Assembly (NCBI RefSeq): GCF_022095675.1
Contig: NZ_JAHYSG010000003.1
Location: 1 to 64,000, forward strand
Length of the DNA stretch: 64,000 nucleotides
Direction: 5' to 3'
Source of the DNA: Dactylosporangium sp. AC04546
GTDB lineage: Bacteria; Actinomycetota; Actinomycetes; Mycobacteriales; Micromonosporaceae
Positions 1 to 12,897 of this stretch are shown here, one piece after another. A program made the position numbers and the translations under genes. Position 1 is the first letter of the stretch. Each line of letters opens with the position of its first letter. Below the pieces are notes generated by a model. That model saw only the letters and a program-made list of their open reading frames with translations. It had not been told where the DNA came from and ran no database searches.

Positions 1-129
1 CGACCGCCCCGGCCCCGTAGATGATCCATCGCACACCCCGACCGTAGCGCACGGCACACTATTTCTATTGACATCGATCCCGTCCGCCACGGACCGTTGG
101 CTGAATGCGTTTAGCCGGGGGAAAACGTC

Positions 130-540
130 ATGTCATACACCACTGTGGTCGTCGGGACCGACGGCTCCACGTCCTCGCTCGTGGCGGTCGACCGGGCCGT
201 CGCGCAGCTGGCGGACACGGCGGAGGCGCAGCTGATCGTGGTCTGTGCGTACTGTCCGGCCGGGTCGGAGTACGACGGCACGCTGACGCCGCGGGCCGCG
301 CAGGAGGCGGTGCGGGCGGCGGTCGCGCGGGTCGTGGCCGCGGGGGCGCCCGAGCCGCAGACCGAGCTCGTCGAGGGCTCGGCCCACCAGGCGCTGCTGT
401 CGGTCGCCGAGGCGCAGTCGGCCGACCTGATCGTGCTGGCCAAGCGCGGCCTGGGGCCCGCGACGGGACCGGGGCTGGGCTCGGTCCCGTCGGTCGTCAT
501 CCACCGCGCCGGCTGCGACGTGCTCGTCGTCGCCGACTGA
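130..540 (+). CDS. Universal stress protein (UspA family), single domain
   Basis: A 136-residue single-domain Usp protein, the normal length for the family. It opens with the beta-strand SYTTVVVGTDGS, whose Asp contacts ATP in ATP-binding members, and closes with the strand GCDVLVVAD. The glycine-rich segment GLGPATGPGLGSVPS before the last strand corresponds to the G-2x-G-9x-G(S/T) nucleotide loop, so ATP binding is likely. The ATG at 130 has a purine-rich GGGGGAA about 6 bases upstream. A longer frame from 105 in another phase is a shadow. The gene is monocistronic and convergent with the chemotaxis receptor 4 bases downstream. Its stress role is known for the family only and is not shown here. 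Confidence 0.9.
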   Translation: MSYTTVVVGTDGSTSSLVAVDRAVAQLADTAEAQLIVVCAYCPAGSEYDGTLTPRAAQEAVRAAVARVVAAGAPEPQTELVEGSAHQALLSVAEAQSADLIVLAKRGLGPATGPGLGSVPSVVIHRAGCDVLVVAD

Positions 541-543
541 GCG

Positions 544-2136
544 TCAGTACCTGAACGCGGCCACCGCGCTGCGCAGGTCGGTCGACATCGTGCTGAGCTC
601 GCCGGCCGCGGCCCGGGCCGTGGCGGCGCCGTCCCTGGTGCTGTCGGCGGCCTCGACGACCTCCGTCATGCCGCCGCCGATCCGGCCGGTGCCACCGGCC
701 GCGATGCTCAGGTCGGCGGCCATGCTGCCGGCCGTGGCGCTCTGCTCCTCGACCGCCGCCGCGATCGTGGTCTGGTACTCGTTGATGCGCCGGATGACCT
801 CGCTGACGCTCGCGATCGACTCGACCGCGTTGCCCGTGTCGGCCTGGATGGCCTGGACGCGGCGGTCGATCTCCTCCGTGGCCTTGGCGGTCTCCTGGGC
901 CAGGTCCTTCACCTCGCCGGCGACGACCGCGAACCCCTTGCCGCTCTCCCCCGCGCGGGCCGCCTCGATCGTGGCGTTGAGGGCCAGCAGGTTCGTCTGC
1001 TCGGCGATCGCGGTGATGACCTTGACGACGTTGCCGATCTCGGCCGAGGAGACGCCGAGGCGCCGCATGATGTCCTCGGTGGCCGCGGCGACCTCGACGC
1101 CCTCGCGGGCGACGGTGGCGGCCTCGCTGGCGCTGACCGAGATCTGCCGGATCGACTGGCCCATCTCGTCGGCGCCGCCGGCAACCGACTGGACGCTGCC
1201 GGACACGTCGTTGAGGTCGTTGCCGATCGTGGCGATCCGCTCGGAGGTCCGCTGGGCGTTGCGCTCCAGGGCCTGGCTGGTCTGCTCCAGCTCGGCGGCC
1301 CGCCCGGCGAGCCCGGTGCTGCTGCCGGCCAGGGTGCCGACCGCGGCGCGCATCTGGGCGGTCGCCGAGTTCAGCGACCTGGCCATCTCGCCGAGCTCGT
1401 TGCCCGTGGTCACGTCGACGGTCTGGGTCAGGTCACCGCCGGCGACGGCGTGCAGCGTGTGCCGCAGCCGCTGCAGCGGCCGGATGATGGTGCCGGCGAC
1501 GAGCGCGGCCAGGACCAGGGCAAGCAGCAGCCCGGCCACGAGGACGACCGCGACGACGAGGCGGGCCTGGTCGTAGACGTCCTGGGCCTGCTTGAGGCGC
1601 TGCTGGCCGATGGTCACGGAGATGGTGCTGAGCTCGTCGAGGGCGGCGATCGCCTTGTCGGACGCGGGGTTGAGCCGCTGGACGCGCAGGTTGTCGAACT
1701 CGGCGAGCCGGCCGGCGTTGCGCAGGACGAGGGCCTGCTCGCGCAGTTCGAGGAACTCCTGCCAGGCCGCGGTGAAGCGGCCGAAGGCGGCGCGCTGCTC
1801 GCCGGTGAGCGGGAAGCGGCCGTACGTCTGGATCGCGGCCCCGATGTCCTTGAGCGTCTGGTCCTGCATCGCGCTGAAGGTCTGCCGGGCCTGGTCGGTC
1901 GTCGCGGTCGTCGTCGCGAGGGCGCTGTACCGGAACTTCCACACCAGCTCGTGCAGCTTGCCGAGGTCGTCGGCGGGCGCGACGGCCTGCCGGTACATGG
2001 CGTCGCCCTGCTCGGCGACCGAGCCCATGCGGACCAGGCTGAGCACACCGACGACCAGCGCCACCAGGCCGGTGACGGCCACCGTGAGGACGATCGCCTT
2101 ACGCACGCCGAGCGAACCGACCAACCGATCCACCAC
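544..2136 (-). CDS. Methyl-accepting chemotaxis protein
   Basis: A 530-residue membrane chemoreceptor. It has an N-terminal transmembrane helix (about residues 13-35), a periplasmic-side four-helix sensor (about 36-190), a second transmembrane helix (about 192-215), a HAMP linker ([19 protein letters not shown]) and a long coiled-coil signalling domain. The hairpin tip contains [20 protein letters not shown] followed by [15 protein letters not shown], the region that contacts CheA and CheW in all receptors of this family. No che gene lies nearby, so this is an orphan receptor. The ligand cannot be told; the sensor resembles the general four-helix-bundle type. Confidence 0.92.
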   Translation of the reverse strand: MVDRLVGSLGVRKAIVLTVAVTGLVALVVGVLSLVRMGSVAEQGDAMYRQAVAPADDLGKLHELVWKFRYSALATTTATTDQARQTFSAMQDQTLKDIGAAIQTYGRFPLTGEQRAAFGRFTAAWQEFLELREQALVLRNAGRLAEFDNLRVQRLNPASDKAIAALDELSTISVTIGQQRLKQAQDVYDQARLVVAVVLVAGLLLALVLAALVAGTIIRPLQRLRHTLHAVAGGDLTQTVDVTTGNELGEMARSLNSATAQMRAAVGTLAGSSTGLAGRAAELEQTSQALERNAQRTSERIATIGNDLNDVSGSVQSVAGGADEMGQSIRQISVSASEAATVAREGVEVAAATEDIMRRLGVSSAEIGNVVKVITAIAEQTNLLALNATIEAARAGESGKGFAVVAGEVKDLAQETAKATEEIDRRVQAIQADTGNAVESIASVSEVIRRINEYQTTIAAAVEEQSATAGSMAADLSIAAGGTGRIGGGMTEVVEAADSTRDGAATARAAAGELSTMSTDLRSAVAAFRY

Positions 2137-2265
2137 GTCGACTCCCGAAACGAACGGGCACCCCGGCCGTCCTCCCCGCTCAGCTCATCGGCGCGCCGGC
2201 GCCGGCGTTGAGACAATCGCGGGGCCGGATCGGCGGAGCGGGTGACAGCGTCCGCGGCGGTCGCT

Positions 2266-3285
2266 TCAGTTGCCCTCGTCGTCGGAGTGGGCGATCGTCC
2301 AGAGCATCAGGGCGACGGCGGCGCGCCGGCGGCCGGCCGGGTCGGTCGGGACATATCCGAGCCGGGTGGGGAGCCACGCCAGCCGGTCGTGCAGGGTCGA
2401 GTGGTGCACGTGCAGCTGGGCCGCCGCCTGCCGCAGGCTGGTGTGGTGCATGACGGCCTGGAGCGTCTCGACGACCCATGGGTGGTTGACGAGGAGACGG
2501 TCGAGCAGCTGGACGTCCTCGACGGCGGCGGCCTCCTGCCGCGTGAAGCGTTCGGCGACGGCGGCGATGGCGCCCAGCTGGTCGTGGAACACCAGCGAGG
2601 GTCCGATCCCGGTCGGGTGGCCGGCCAGGCGGAGCGCCACGCGGGCCCGGGCAAGCGCGGCCGGCAGCTGGTCAGGATGCTCGGCGACCGCCGCGCCGGC
2701 CCGGACGTCGTGGGGCAGCACAGGTGTCCCGGGCAGCAGGGTCACCAGGTGGTGCGCGATCTCCGCGCTGCGGGGCGACGGCGCTGTGCCGGACGCCCGC
2801 ACGACGACGGTGACCGCTCCGGCCAGCCCCAGTCGTGTGGTGGCGTCGCGGCGGTCCGCCGCGGTGGCGTCGGGGTCGCAGGCGATCCTGACCGCCGCCG
2901 CGGCGGAGCTGTGCGTGAGGGTGGCGGTCAGGGCCTGGATGCCGCGGGACAGCCGTTCGAGGATGAGCGCGTCCAACGGGCCGGGAGGTCCGGCGCGTTC
3001 CAGCCAGACCCATGAGCCGGTGCCGCCGGGCACCGCGACGCGCGGCCAGGTGTGGTCGTCGTCCTCGGGCAGGGTCCGGCCGTCCTGCAGGAACCGGCGG
3101 GTCAGCCCGCGGTCCGCGAGGTGTGCGCCGGCGGGGCAGCCGGCGAGTGCGGCGGCGGCCCGGATGAACGCACCGACCGGGGCCCGTTCGTCGACGAGGT
3201 GGTCGAAGTGGTCGATGACCCGCAGCGCTGTGGCTGCGTCGTCGTTCTCGACTTCGAGCCGGCCGATCAGGTCCCGCACGTGCAC
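2266..3285 (-). CDS. PucR-family transcriptional regulator
   Basis: About 340 residues. The start is taken as the GTG giving VHVRDLIGRLEVEND; GTG codons at 3291 and 3279 are alternatives. The open frame extends further upstream but would run into the hydrolase gene. The C-terminal third has the PucR helix-turn-helix: LLVNHPWVVETLQAVMHHTSLRQAAAQLHVHHSTLHDRL. The middle resembles the GGDEF-like/CdaR segment of PucR proteins, with small-molecule sensing inferred. It lies just downstream of an alpha/beta hydrolase gene on the same strand and may regulate it (inference). No effector can be named. Confidence 0.82.
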   Translation of the reverse strand: MHVRDLIGRLEVENDDAATALRVIDHFDHLVDERAPVGAFIRAAAALAGCPAGAHLADRGLTRRFLQDGRTLPEDDDHTWPRVAVPGGTGSWVWLERAGPPGPLDALILERLSRGIQALTATLTHSSAAAAVRIACDPDATAADRRDATTRLGLAGAVTVVVRASGTAPSPRSAEIAHHLVTLLPGTPVLPHDVRAGAAVAEHPDQLPAALARARVALRLAGHPTGIGPSLVFHDQLGAIAAVAERFTRQEAAAVEDVQLLDRLLVNHPWVVETLQAVMHHTSLRQAAAQLHVHHSTLHDRLAWLPTRLGYVPTDPAGRRRAAVALMLWTIAHSDDEGN

Positions 3286-3334
3286 CTCCACCCCGACTAT
3301 GCCGTACCGGCCGGCCGGCCACCAGTTCCGGCTG

Positions 3335-3370
3335 GTCAGCCCTCGAGTCAGCCCTCGCGTCAGCCCTCGA
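3335..3370. repeat. Three tandem 12-bp repeats at the end of the hydrolase gene
   Basis: Three consecutive copies of GTCAGCCCTCG followed by A, C and A, in perfect 12-base register. The last copy contains the hydrolase stop codon (TCA on the plus strand) and the others lie in the gap before the PucR start. The copies look like slippage duplications of the gene end. Confidence 0.85.
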
Positions 3371-4364
3371 CTGCCCGCCGGAGGTACTCGTCGCGGGTGG
3401 CCCGCGAGGCCTGGGAGACCGCGGCGTGGGCTGCCATCAGGTCGAAGCCGTGGAAGCCGCCGCCCCACATGTGCAGGTCGACGACGACGCCCGCCTGCGA
3501 CAGCCGGGTGGCGTAGGTGACGGCCTCGTCGCGGAACGACTCGGCCGACCCGGTGTCGATGTACGTGCGGGGCAGGCCGGTCAGGTCCTCGGCACGGGCG
3601 GGCGCCGCGTACGGCGAGACGGCCGGTCCTCCTCGTCGCTCACCCAGCAGCGCGGTCCAGCCGTACAGGTTGTCGTTGCGGTCCCAGACCCCCTCGCCGT
3701 CGAGCATGCGGCTGCTGTGGGTCTCCAGCCGGTCGTCGAGCATCGGGCAGATCAGCACCTGATGGCTGAGCGTGGGGAACTGGCGGTCGCGGGCGAGCAG
3801 TGCGGTTCCCGCCGCCAGCCCGCCACCGGCGCTCGCGCCGACGATGAGCAACCGCCGCGGGTCGATGCCCAGTTCGGCGGCGTTGTTCGCGGTCCACACC
3901 AGCCCGGCGTAGCAGTCCTCGACCGGTGCCGGGTCGGGATGCTCGGGCGCGAGGCGGTACTCCACCGACACGACGACCGCCTTGCCTTCGGCGACGAGGG
4001 GCACGAACATGTCCGCCCCTGACCGGCGGTCGCCGACGACCATGCCGCCGCCGTGGGTGTGGTAGATCCCGGCGACAGATCCCGCCGGGTTCGCCGGCCG
4101 CAGGATGAGCACGGTGATGTCCGGCTCGCCGGCCGGTCCGGGAACCTCGCGCTCCTCGACCGTGACCAGACCCCCCGCGGTGAGGTCGGACTGCTCCATC
4201 CCCGGGATGCCGTCGATCATCGCCTGCCGCAGCAGCGGCAGGTTCTCCGCGCTGAACGGCAGCAGCGCTTCCCGCGCCACCTCCAGGGCGGGCGCGAGTT
4301 CGGCGTCGAAGGCGGGTCGGATCGGCGTGTCGGTGGCGACGGTCGTGGCGTGTTGGTCCGGCAT
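3360..4364 (-). CDS. Alpha/beta hydrolase, hormone-sensitive-lipase (HSL) type esterase
   Basis: A 334-residue esterase. The oxyanion motif HGGG is present (YHTHGGGMVVGDRRSG), as are the nucleophile elbow GASAGG (catalytic Ser), the acid region near YIDTGSAESFRDEA and the catalytic His in GGGFHGFD near the C-terminus. This order is typical of family IV bacterial esterases acting on short acyl esters. The start is the ATG at 4364 because GGAAGGGG sits 6-7 bases upstream; an upstream ATG at 4394 lacks such a site. No signal peptide, so it is cytoplasmic. The PucR regulator follows on the same strand. Substrate unknown. Confidence 0.88.
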   Translation of the reverse strand: MPDQHATTVATDTPIRPAFDAELAPALEVAREALLPFSAENLPLLRQAMIDGIPGMEQSDLTAGGLVTVEEREVPGPAGEPDITVLILRPANPAGSVAGIYHTHGGGMVVGDRRSGADMFVPLVAEGKAVVVSVEYRLAPEHPDPAPVEDCYAGLVWTANNAAELGIDPRRLLIVGASAGGGLAAGTALLARDRQFPTLSHQVLICPMLDDRLETHSSRMLDGEGVWDRNDNLYGWTALLGERRGGPAVSPYAAPARAEDLTGLPRTYIDTGSAESFRDEAVTYATRLSQAGVVVDLHMWGGGFHGFDLMAAHAAVSQASRATRDEYLRRAVEG

Positions 4365-4451
4365 GGTTGGCCCCTTCCCTGTGAGCTGGCTCACTCACTG
4401 TCGGCCAACGTGGAACCTGCCGGAAACCGGTCCATGGCGGGAACTGCCGCC

Positions 4452-4479
4452 TCTACCCCCGCCATTTGGCGGGGGTAGA
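4452..4479 (-). terminator. Hairpin terminator downstream of metH
   Basis: A perfect 12-bp inverted repeat (TCTACCCCCGCC / GGCGGGGGTAGA) with a 4-base loop, 24 bases past the metH stop. There is no T-run, as is common for actinobacterial terminators. Confidence 0.8.
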
Positions 4480-4502
4480 CGCAGGAACGAACACCAAGGC
4501 GG

Positions 4503-8018
<3,516 letters not shown>

Positions 8019-8027
8019 ACCCAAAGG

Positions 8028-9752
8028 CTATCGGGACGGCGTTGTTCCATCGGCCTCGGGCAGGGGCGACCCGACCCGCTCGACGTTTACCCAGCTCTGT
8101 CCAGGAATGGGGGAATCCTTCCGGTCCGACCAACGCTGCGGGACGTGCGCCGGTCCGGCGACGTCGCTGCCGCCGGTCGGCGCGAACTCCCGGGACAGCC
8201 ACTCGTCGTGCGGGACCCTCAGGAACACCCACCCGGTCCAGACCAGACCGGCCACCATGAGCAGCAGCGGCAGCAGCGACCCGGTCGGCGGGTGCCAGTC
8301 GCCGATGAACGGGTTGAACCGGCCCAGGCCCGCCTTCGGCGACAGGCCCCGCTGCCAGCGCACCATCGCGAAGACCAGCATCACCAGGTGCAGCGGCACC
8401 AGCAGCACCACGTAGGCGCGGGTGAGGCTGCGGGTGCGCCGCGCGTCGAACAGCTCCTGCCGGCCGCGGTGCTCCCGCTCCAGCATCCACGCGGCCAGCA
8501 GCGGCAGCCCGGCCAGCAGCGGCATCATGTACCGCCCGAGGGTGATGAAGCCGACCAGGTTGACCTGGCTGACCTGCAGATAGCCGGGCAGCACCACGCC
8601 ACCGAGGAAGAACACCACGTAGCGCCAGCGGGTCGCCCAGTCGGTGAAGATCGCGCCGAAGGCGACGAGGCCGCCGACCACCGCGATCCACACCAGGTAG
8701 AACGGCGTCCACAGGAACGTGTCGAACCAGCCGGCGACGCCGATCATGCCGATCACGTACTCCCACCAGTTGTCGGCGTACATCGCGATCGCCTCGCCGA
8801 CCCTGACGTGGTACGCGCCGGGCGGCGGGACCACCAGCTCGCCGGTCTTCATGCCGATGATCCACGCGACGGACGCCAGGCCGGCGACGGACACGCCCAC
8901 GATCCACCACCTGGTGCGGGTGAGCGCGAACCACTCCCTCAGCCACCTCCAGCGCAGCGGCACCAGCAGCGCGAACAGGCCGAACGCCAGCCAGGCCGGT
9001 CCGGCCGAGCGCAGGCTCAGCAGCAGTACCGCCGAGATCCCCATCAGGGTGATGTGCCCGCGCTTGCGCAGGTCGGGCGGGTCGAGCAGCAGCGGGATGC
9101 CGGCCGCGAAGAAGGCGATGCCGGCCGAGATCTCCACCGAGTTCGGGTTGATGCCGCCGGCCAGGTGGGCGAGCATCGGCGTGGTCACGGTGAGCAGGGT
9201 GGCGGCCGGCAGGCCGAACCGCGACCAGCGCACCAGGCACACGAACGCCGAGGCCAGCAGCGCCGCGCACACGGCCGCGCTGATCAGCCGGGCCACGACC
9301 AGGCCGCCCCAGTTCGGCATCCACCGCAGCGGCGGCCCGACGATGAAGTAGTACATCGGGTTGTAGCGCCCGGCGCTGGTGGACACCTCGCCGATCGGGC
9401 CGCCCCGGATGCCCGGCGAGCAGTGGGCCGAGGCCTTCTGGTTGTTGCCGAAGCAGGTGGCGTGCTCGTTCAGGCCGACGGGAACGCGCTGGTAGGCGCC
9501 CATGCCGGGGTGGCCGAAGGCGTCGGGGACCACCCGCGGGCGGGCGAAGATCTGGCCCGGGTCGAAGGACGCCACGCCAGCCGCGCGGATGCTGTGCTGC
9601 ACCTCGTCGGGCGGCGCGTCGTAGGGCATGGCGAAGGCCCACGCCCCGAACGTCAGGAAGAAGGCGACGAAGGCGCACAGCCAGTCCCGGGGTCCACCAC
9701 GAGGTCCGCCACGGAGTCCACTGCGCACTTCCGGATGGTACATAAGGATCAT
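8028..9752 (-). CDS. DUF2142 polytopic membrane protein
   Basis: About 574 residues with some ten to twelve hydrophobic helices. After a short Arg/Gly-rich cytoplasmic N-terminus the first helix is LCAFVAFFLTFGAWAFAM, followed by the conserved DAPPDEVQHSIRAAG segment. A motif of this kind (acidic residues just after helix 1) is the signature of the DUF2142 family, whose fold resembles GT-C glycosyltransferases using polyprenyl-phosphate sugars. ATGs at 9752 and 9743 are both possible starts with no clear ribosome site; the longer frame upstream is not used because it would cross the divergent PAC2 promoter. Likely role in cell-envelope glycan assembly (inference). metH follows after 9 bases. 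Confidence 0.8.
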   Translation of the reverse strand: MILMYHPEVRSGLRGGPRGGPRDWLCAFVAFFLTFGAWAFAMPYDAPPDEVQHSIRAAGVASFDPGQIFARPRVVPDAFGHPGMGAYQRVPVGLNEHATCFGNNQKASAHCSPGIRGGPIGEVSTSAGRYNPMYYFIVGPPLRWMPNWGGLVVARLISAAVCAALLASAFVCLVRWSRFGLPAATLLTVTTPMLAHLAGGINPNSVEISAGIAFFAAGIPLLLDPPDLRKRGHITLMGISAVLLLSLRSAGPAWLAFGLFALLVPLRWRWLREWFALTRTRWWIVGVSVAGLASVAWIIGMKTGELVVPPPGAYHVRVGEAIAMYADNWWEYVIGMIGVAGWFDTFLWTPFYLVWIAVVGGLVAFGAIFTDWATRWRYVVFFLGGVVLPGYLQVSQVNLVGFITLGRYMMPLLAGLPLLAAWMLEREHRGRQELFDARRTRSLTRAYVVLLVPLHLVMLVFAMVRWQRGLSPKAGLGRFNPFIGDWHPPTGSLLPLLLMVAGLVWTGWVFLRVPHDEWLSREFAPTGGSDVAGPAHVPQRWSDRKDSPIPGQSWVNVERVGSPLPEADGTTPSR

Positions 9753-9827
9753 ATGTGGGCGCAGTCGACTCGTGCAGACCCGCGCGGCCGGCAAGCCATC
9801 CGGCGGCGGCCCACGTAGGCTGGGACC

Positions 9828-10709
9828 GTGACCGAGTTCGACGGCCTGCCCGTGTTGCGCTCCCCTGTCGCGATCGCCGCGTTCGAAGGGTGGAACGACG
9901 CTGCCGACGCGTCGACCGCCGTCGTCGAGCATCTCGAGCAGGAGTGGGGCGCCGATCCGATCGCCGCGCTCGACCCCGAGGACTTCTACGACTTCCAGGT
10001 CAACCGGCCGACGGTGCTGATGTCGGAGGGCGAGACCCGGCGCATCGAGTGGCCGACGACCCGGTTCTCGGTGGCGACCCCGCCGAACGCGGAGCGTGAC
10101 ATCGTGCTCATCCGCGGCATCGAGCCCAGCATGCGCTGGCGCACGTTCTGCGAGGAGATCCTCGAGGTCTGCCACAGCCTCGAGGTGAGCCGGATCGTGC
10201 TGCTCGGCGCGCTGCTGGCCGACGTGCCCTACACCCGGGCGCTGCCGGTGAGCGGCTCCGCCCCGTCACGCACGTCGAGCGAGGCGGCCGAGCGGCTGGG
10301 CCTCACCCCGACCCGCTACGAGGGGCCGACCGGCATCGTCGGCGTGCTGCACGACGCCTGCGCACGCGCCGACCTGGAGGCGATCTCGTTCTGGGTGCAC
10401 GTGCCGCACTACGCGAACAACCCGCCCTGCCCGAAGGCGACCCTGGCCCTGCTGCACCGGGTCGAGGAGGTCCTGGACCTGCCGGTGCCGACCGGCGACC
10501 TGGCCAAGCAGTCCGCGGAGTGGGAGGAGCGGCTCAAGCAGGCCGCCGAGCAGGACGCGGAGCTCGCCGAGTATGTCCGTGAGCTGGAGGAGCGCTCCGG
10601 CGACGCCGGACTGCAGCCGCTCTCCGGCGACGAGATCGCCCAGGAGTTCGAGAAGTACCTGCGCCGCCGCGGCGGCCAGGCCGGCCCGTCGGCGACGGGC
10701 GCCTGGTAG
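9828..10709 (+). CDS. PAC2-family protein (proteasome-assembly-chaperone fold)
   Basis: A 293-residue cytoplasmic protein with the PAC2 fold: TEFDGLPVLRSPVAIAAFEGWNDAADAST at the start, then RGIEPSMRWRTFCEEIL and the conserved YEGPTGIVGVLHDAC, and a C-terminal acidic helix. Members are found across actinobacteria with proteasomes. The family name comes from the eukaryotic assembly chaperone; the bacterial role is not established. The GTG at 9828 is the start. It is divergent from the DUF2142 gene and convergent with the aminotransferase gene, with a large inverted repeat between them. Confidence 0.9.
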   Translation: MTEFDGLPVLRSPVAIAAFEGWNDAADASTAVVEHLEQEWGADPIAALDPEDFYDFQVNRPTVLMSEGETRRIEWPTTRFSVATPPNAERDIVLIRGIEPSMRWRTFCEEILEVCHSLEVSRIVLLGALLADVPYTRALPVSGSAPSRTSSEAAERLGLTPTRYEGPTGIVGVLHDACARADLEAISFWVHVPHYANNPPCPKATLALLHRVEEVLDLPVPTGDLAKQSAEWEERLKQAAEQDAELAEYVRELEERSGDAGLQPLSGDEIAQEFEKYLRRRGGQAGPSATGAW

Positions 10710-10744
10710 CGGCGCCGCCCGCCCCGCCGCTCCGGCACCACGCT

Positions 10745-10819
10745 CGCGATCTTGGAGTTGTGGTCCCGCATTTGTCCGACTTAAGCCGATAAAGCCGGGA
10801 CCACAACTCCAAGATCGCG
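10745..10819. terminator. Perfect 24-bp inverted repeat between convergent genes
   Basis: Arms at 10745-10768 and 10796-10819 are exact reverse complements, beginning CGCGATCTTGGAGTTG and ending with TGGTCCCG, around a 27-base AT-richer spacer. It sits between two convergent genes and can act as a bidirectional terminator. The length and perfection of the arms suggest a dispersed palindromic repeat element rather than a simple terminator. Confidence 0.8.
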
Positions 10820-10836
10820 GGGCTGGCGGGGCGCGG

Positions 10837-12051
10837 TCAGACCTGCCGGTAGGTGGACAGGAAGCGACCGATCCGGCCGACCGCGTCCGTGAGGTCGGCG
10901 ACCCGCGGCAGGGTCACGATGCGGAAATGGTCGGGATTGTGCCAGTTGAACCCGGTGCCCTGCACGACCATGAGCTTCTCCTGCCGCAGCAGGTCCAGCG
11001 CGAACTGCAGGTCGTCCTTGATCGGGTGCACCTCGGGGTCGATGCGGGGGAACATGTACAGCGCGCCCTTGGGCTTCACGCAGCTCACGCCCGGGATCTC
11101 GTTGAGCATCCGCCACGCGACGTCACGCTGGGCGACCAGGCGGCCACCGGGCAGCACGAGGTCGTTGATGCTCTGGTAGCCCCCGAGGGCCGTCTGCACG
11201 GCGTGCTGGGTCGGCACGTTCGGGCACAGCCGCATGTTGGCCAGGATGTCCAGGCCCTCGATGTAGCTGCTCGCGTGCTGCTTCGGCCCGGCGAGCACCA
11301 TCCAGCCGGTGCGGAAGCCGGCCACCCGGTAGGCCTTCGACAGGCCGTTGAAGGTGATCGTCAGCAGGTCGGGGGCGACGGTCGCGGTCGAGACGTGCAC
11401 CGTGTCGTCGTAGAGGATCTTGTCGTAGATCTCGTCGGAGAAGATCAGCAGGTTGTGCCGCCGGGCGACCTCGGTGATCCGCTCGATCATCTCGCGTGAG
11501 TAGACCGCACCCGTCGGGTTGTTCGGGTTGATGATGACGATCGCCCGCGTGCGGGCCGTCACCTTGGCCTCGATGTCGTCGGGGTCGGGCAGCCACTCGT
11601 TGGTCTCGTCGCACACGTAGTGCACGGCCTTGCCGCCGCACAGGCTCACCGACGCGGTCCACAGCGGGTAGTCCGGGGACGGGATCAGCACCTCGTCGCC
11701 GTTGTCGAGCAGGGCCTGCAGGGCCATCACGATCAGCTCGGAGACGCCGTTGCCGAGGTACACGTCCTCGATGTCGACGCCGTAGACCTGCTTCTGCTGG
11801 TAGTACTGCACGACCGCGCGGCGGGCCGACAGCAGGCCCTTCGAGTCGCCGTACCCGTGGGCGGACGGCAGGTTGAGGATGACGTCCTGGAGAATCTCCT
11901 CGGGCGCCTCGAACCCGAACGGGGCCGGGTTGCCGATGTTGAGCTTCAGGATGTGGTGGCCTTCGGCCTCCATCTGCTTGGCGGCGGCCATGACCGGTCC
12001 GCGGATGTCGTAACAGACGTTGGCCAGCTTCGCGGACTGAGTCACCTGCAT
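10837..12051 (-). CDS. PLP-dependent aminotransferase, class I (AlaA/AspC-like)
   Basis: A 404-residue fold-type I aminotransferase. The PLP lysine is in GLSKAYRVAGFRTGW. The cofactor pocket motif NPNNPTGAVYS and the N-terminal KLNIGNPAPFGFEAPEEI are typical of the glutamate-pyruvate aminotransferase AlaA group. The ATG at 12051 (MQVTQSAKLANVCYDIRGP) is the start because homologues begin here; the frame continues upstream without meaningful sequence. It most likely interconverts alanine and glutamate with pyruvate and 2-oxoglutarate; other aspartate-type substrates cannot be excluded. Confidence 0.9.
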   Translation of the reverse strand: MQVTQSAKLANVCYDIRGPVMAAAKQMEAEGHHILKLNIGNPAPFGFEAPEEILQDVILNLPSAHGYGDSKGLLSARRAVVQYYQQKQVYGVDIEDVYLGNGVSELIVMALQALLDNGDEVLIPSPDYPLWTASVSLCGGKAVHYVCDETNEWLPDPDDIEAKVTARTRAIVIINPNNPTGAVYSREMIERITEVARRHNLLIFSDEIYDKILYDDTVHVSTATVAPDLLTITFNGLSKAYRVAGFRTGWMVLAGPKQHASSYIEGLDILANMRLCPNVPTQHAVQTALGGYQSINDLVLPGGRLVAQRDVAWRMLNEIPGVSCVKPKGALYMFPRIDPEVHPIKDDLQFALDLLRQEKLMVVQGTGFNWHNPDHFRIVTLPRVADLTDAVGRIGRFLSTYRQV

Positions 12052-12259
12052 GGCGCCCACATTACGAGCCGGTGTCCCATACCTCCGTAGCCACTTCCCA
12101 GAATGTGGCGCACTTGTCGACGGCCGGCCCGACCGGGACGGCCACCTGCCGGTCGGCGCCGACGCGATCCGCGTGGCCGTCACGCCCCGGCGTCGCGGCA
12201 TGGAAAGCTCGTCACGGTCGCGCAGGGTGCGTGACGCGGGGAGATCAGGTGGGGGTGTC

Positions 12260-12835
12260 GTGGGGGCCAACATCGATGAGCGCGGCCGGCCGTGGACCAT
12301 TTCGGGTGGCGGACCGATCGTCGTGGTTCCGGCAGAGCTTGCCGAGCACTGGCGGGGGACGTCGCCTCCCGCAGGCGCCGCGGTTGCCGCAGGGTGGACC
12401 TGGGGTGATCCGAACGGCCCGGAGTGTGACTATGACCGGGCATGCGATCCGCCCGTCTTCGAGGGAACGCCGTACGGCGGCTTCGGGTGGGTCGACGTCC
12501 AGGGCCGGCCGGTCCTGATCCTCGACGGTGAGATCCTCACGTGGTTCGAGGCGGACAGCGACGGCGGGACACTCGTGCGCTCGTCCATCAGTGAGGCCGA
12601 CGACGATCCCGAGCAGGTCCCCGAAGACAGTTGGCGCGCTGTCGGCGTGGACGTCATCTCGCTGACCGACGGTCGCCTGTACATGTTCGATTCCGCTGCC
12701 GAAGGGGCCGCGGATCCAGCGCGGATTCCGGCGAGTGACGGGGTGGGCGTCATCACGCTCGGGGCCGGACGCTGGCAGGTCGCGTTCGCCACCAACGCGG
12801 ACGAGGTGGATTTCATCCGGTTCCGTCCCGCCTGA
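12260..12835 (+). CDS. Imm21-like immunity-type protein
   Basis: A 191-residue soluble, beta-rich acidic protein. It matches the Imm21 pattern as I know it: GGGPIVVVPAELAEHWRG near the N-terminus, then CDYDRAC, GFGWVDVQGRPVLILDGE, LVRSSISEADDD and a C-terminal GVGVITLGAGRWQVAF. Imm21 proteins are predicted antidotes to secreted polymorphic toxins. No toxin gene is adjacent. The start is the GTG at 12260 behind an AGGTGGGGG stretch; the long upstream frame is unrelated. Not in an operon. Assignment rests on motif recall only. Confidence 0.7.
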   Translation: MGANIDERGRPWTISGGGPIVVVPAELAEHWRGTSPPAGAAVAAGWTWGDPNGPECDYDRACDPPVFEGTPYGGFGWVDVQGRPVLILDGEILTWFEADSDGGTLVRSSISEADDDPEQVPEDSWRAVGVDVISLTDGRLYMFDSAAEGAADPARIPASDGVGVITLGAGRWQVAFATNADEVDFIRFRPA

Positions 12836-12897
12836 GGTGAGTACCGGACCGAGCAGCACCGAACACGTTGCATTGAGCTTCCTAGGAGGCTAGTTTG

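Noticed and set aside
8019..8027. Cobalamin riboswitch upstream of metH
   Set aside because: Only 9 bases separate metH from the preceding gene, which is far too short.
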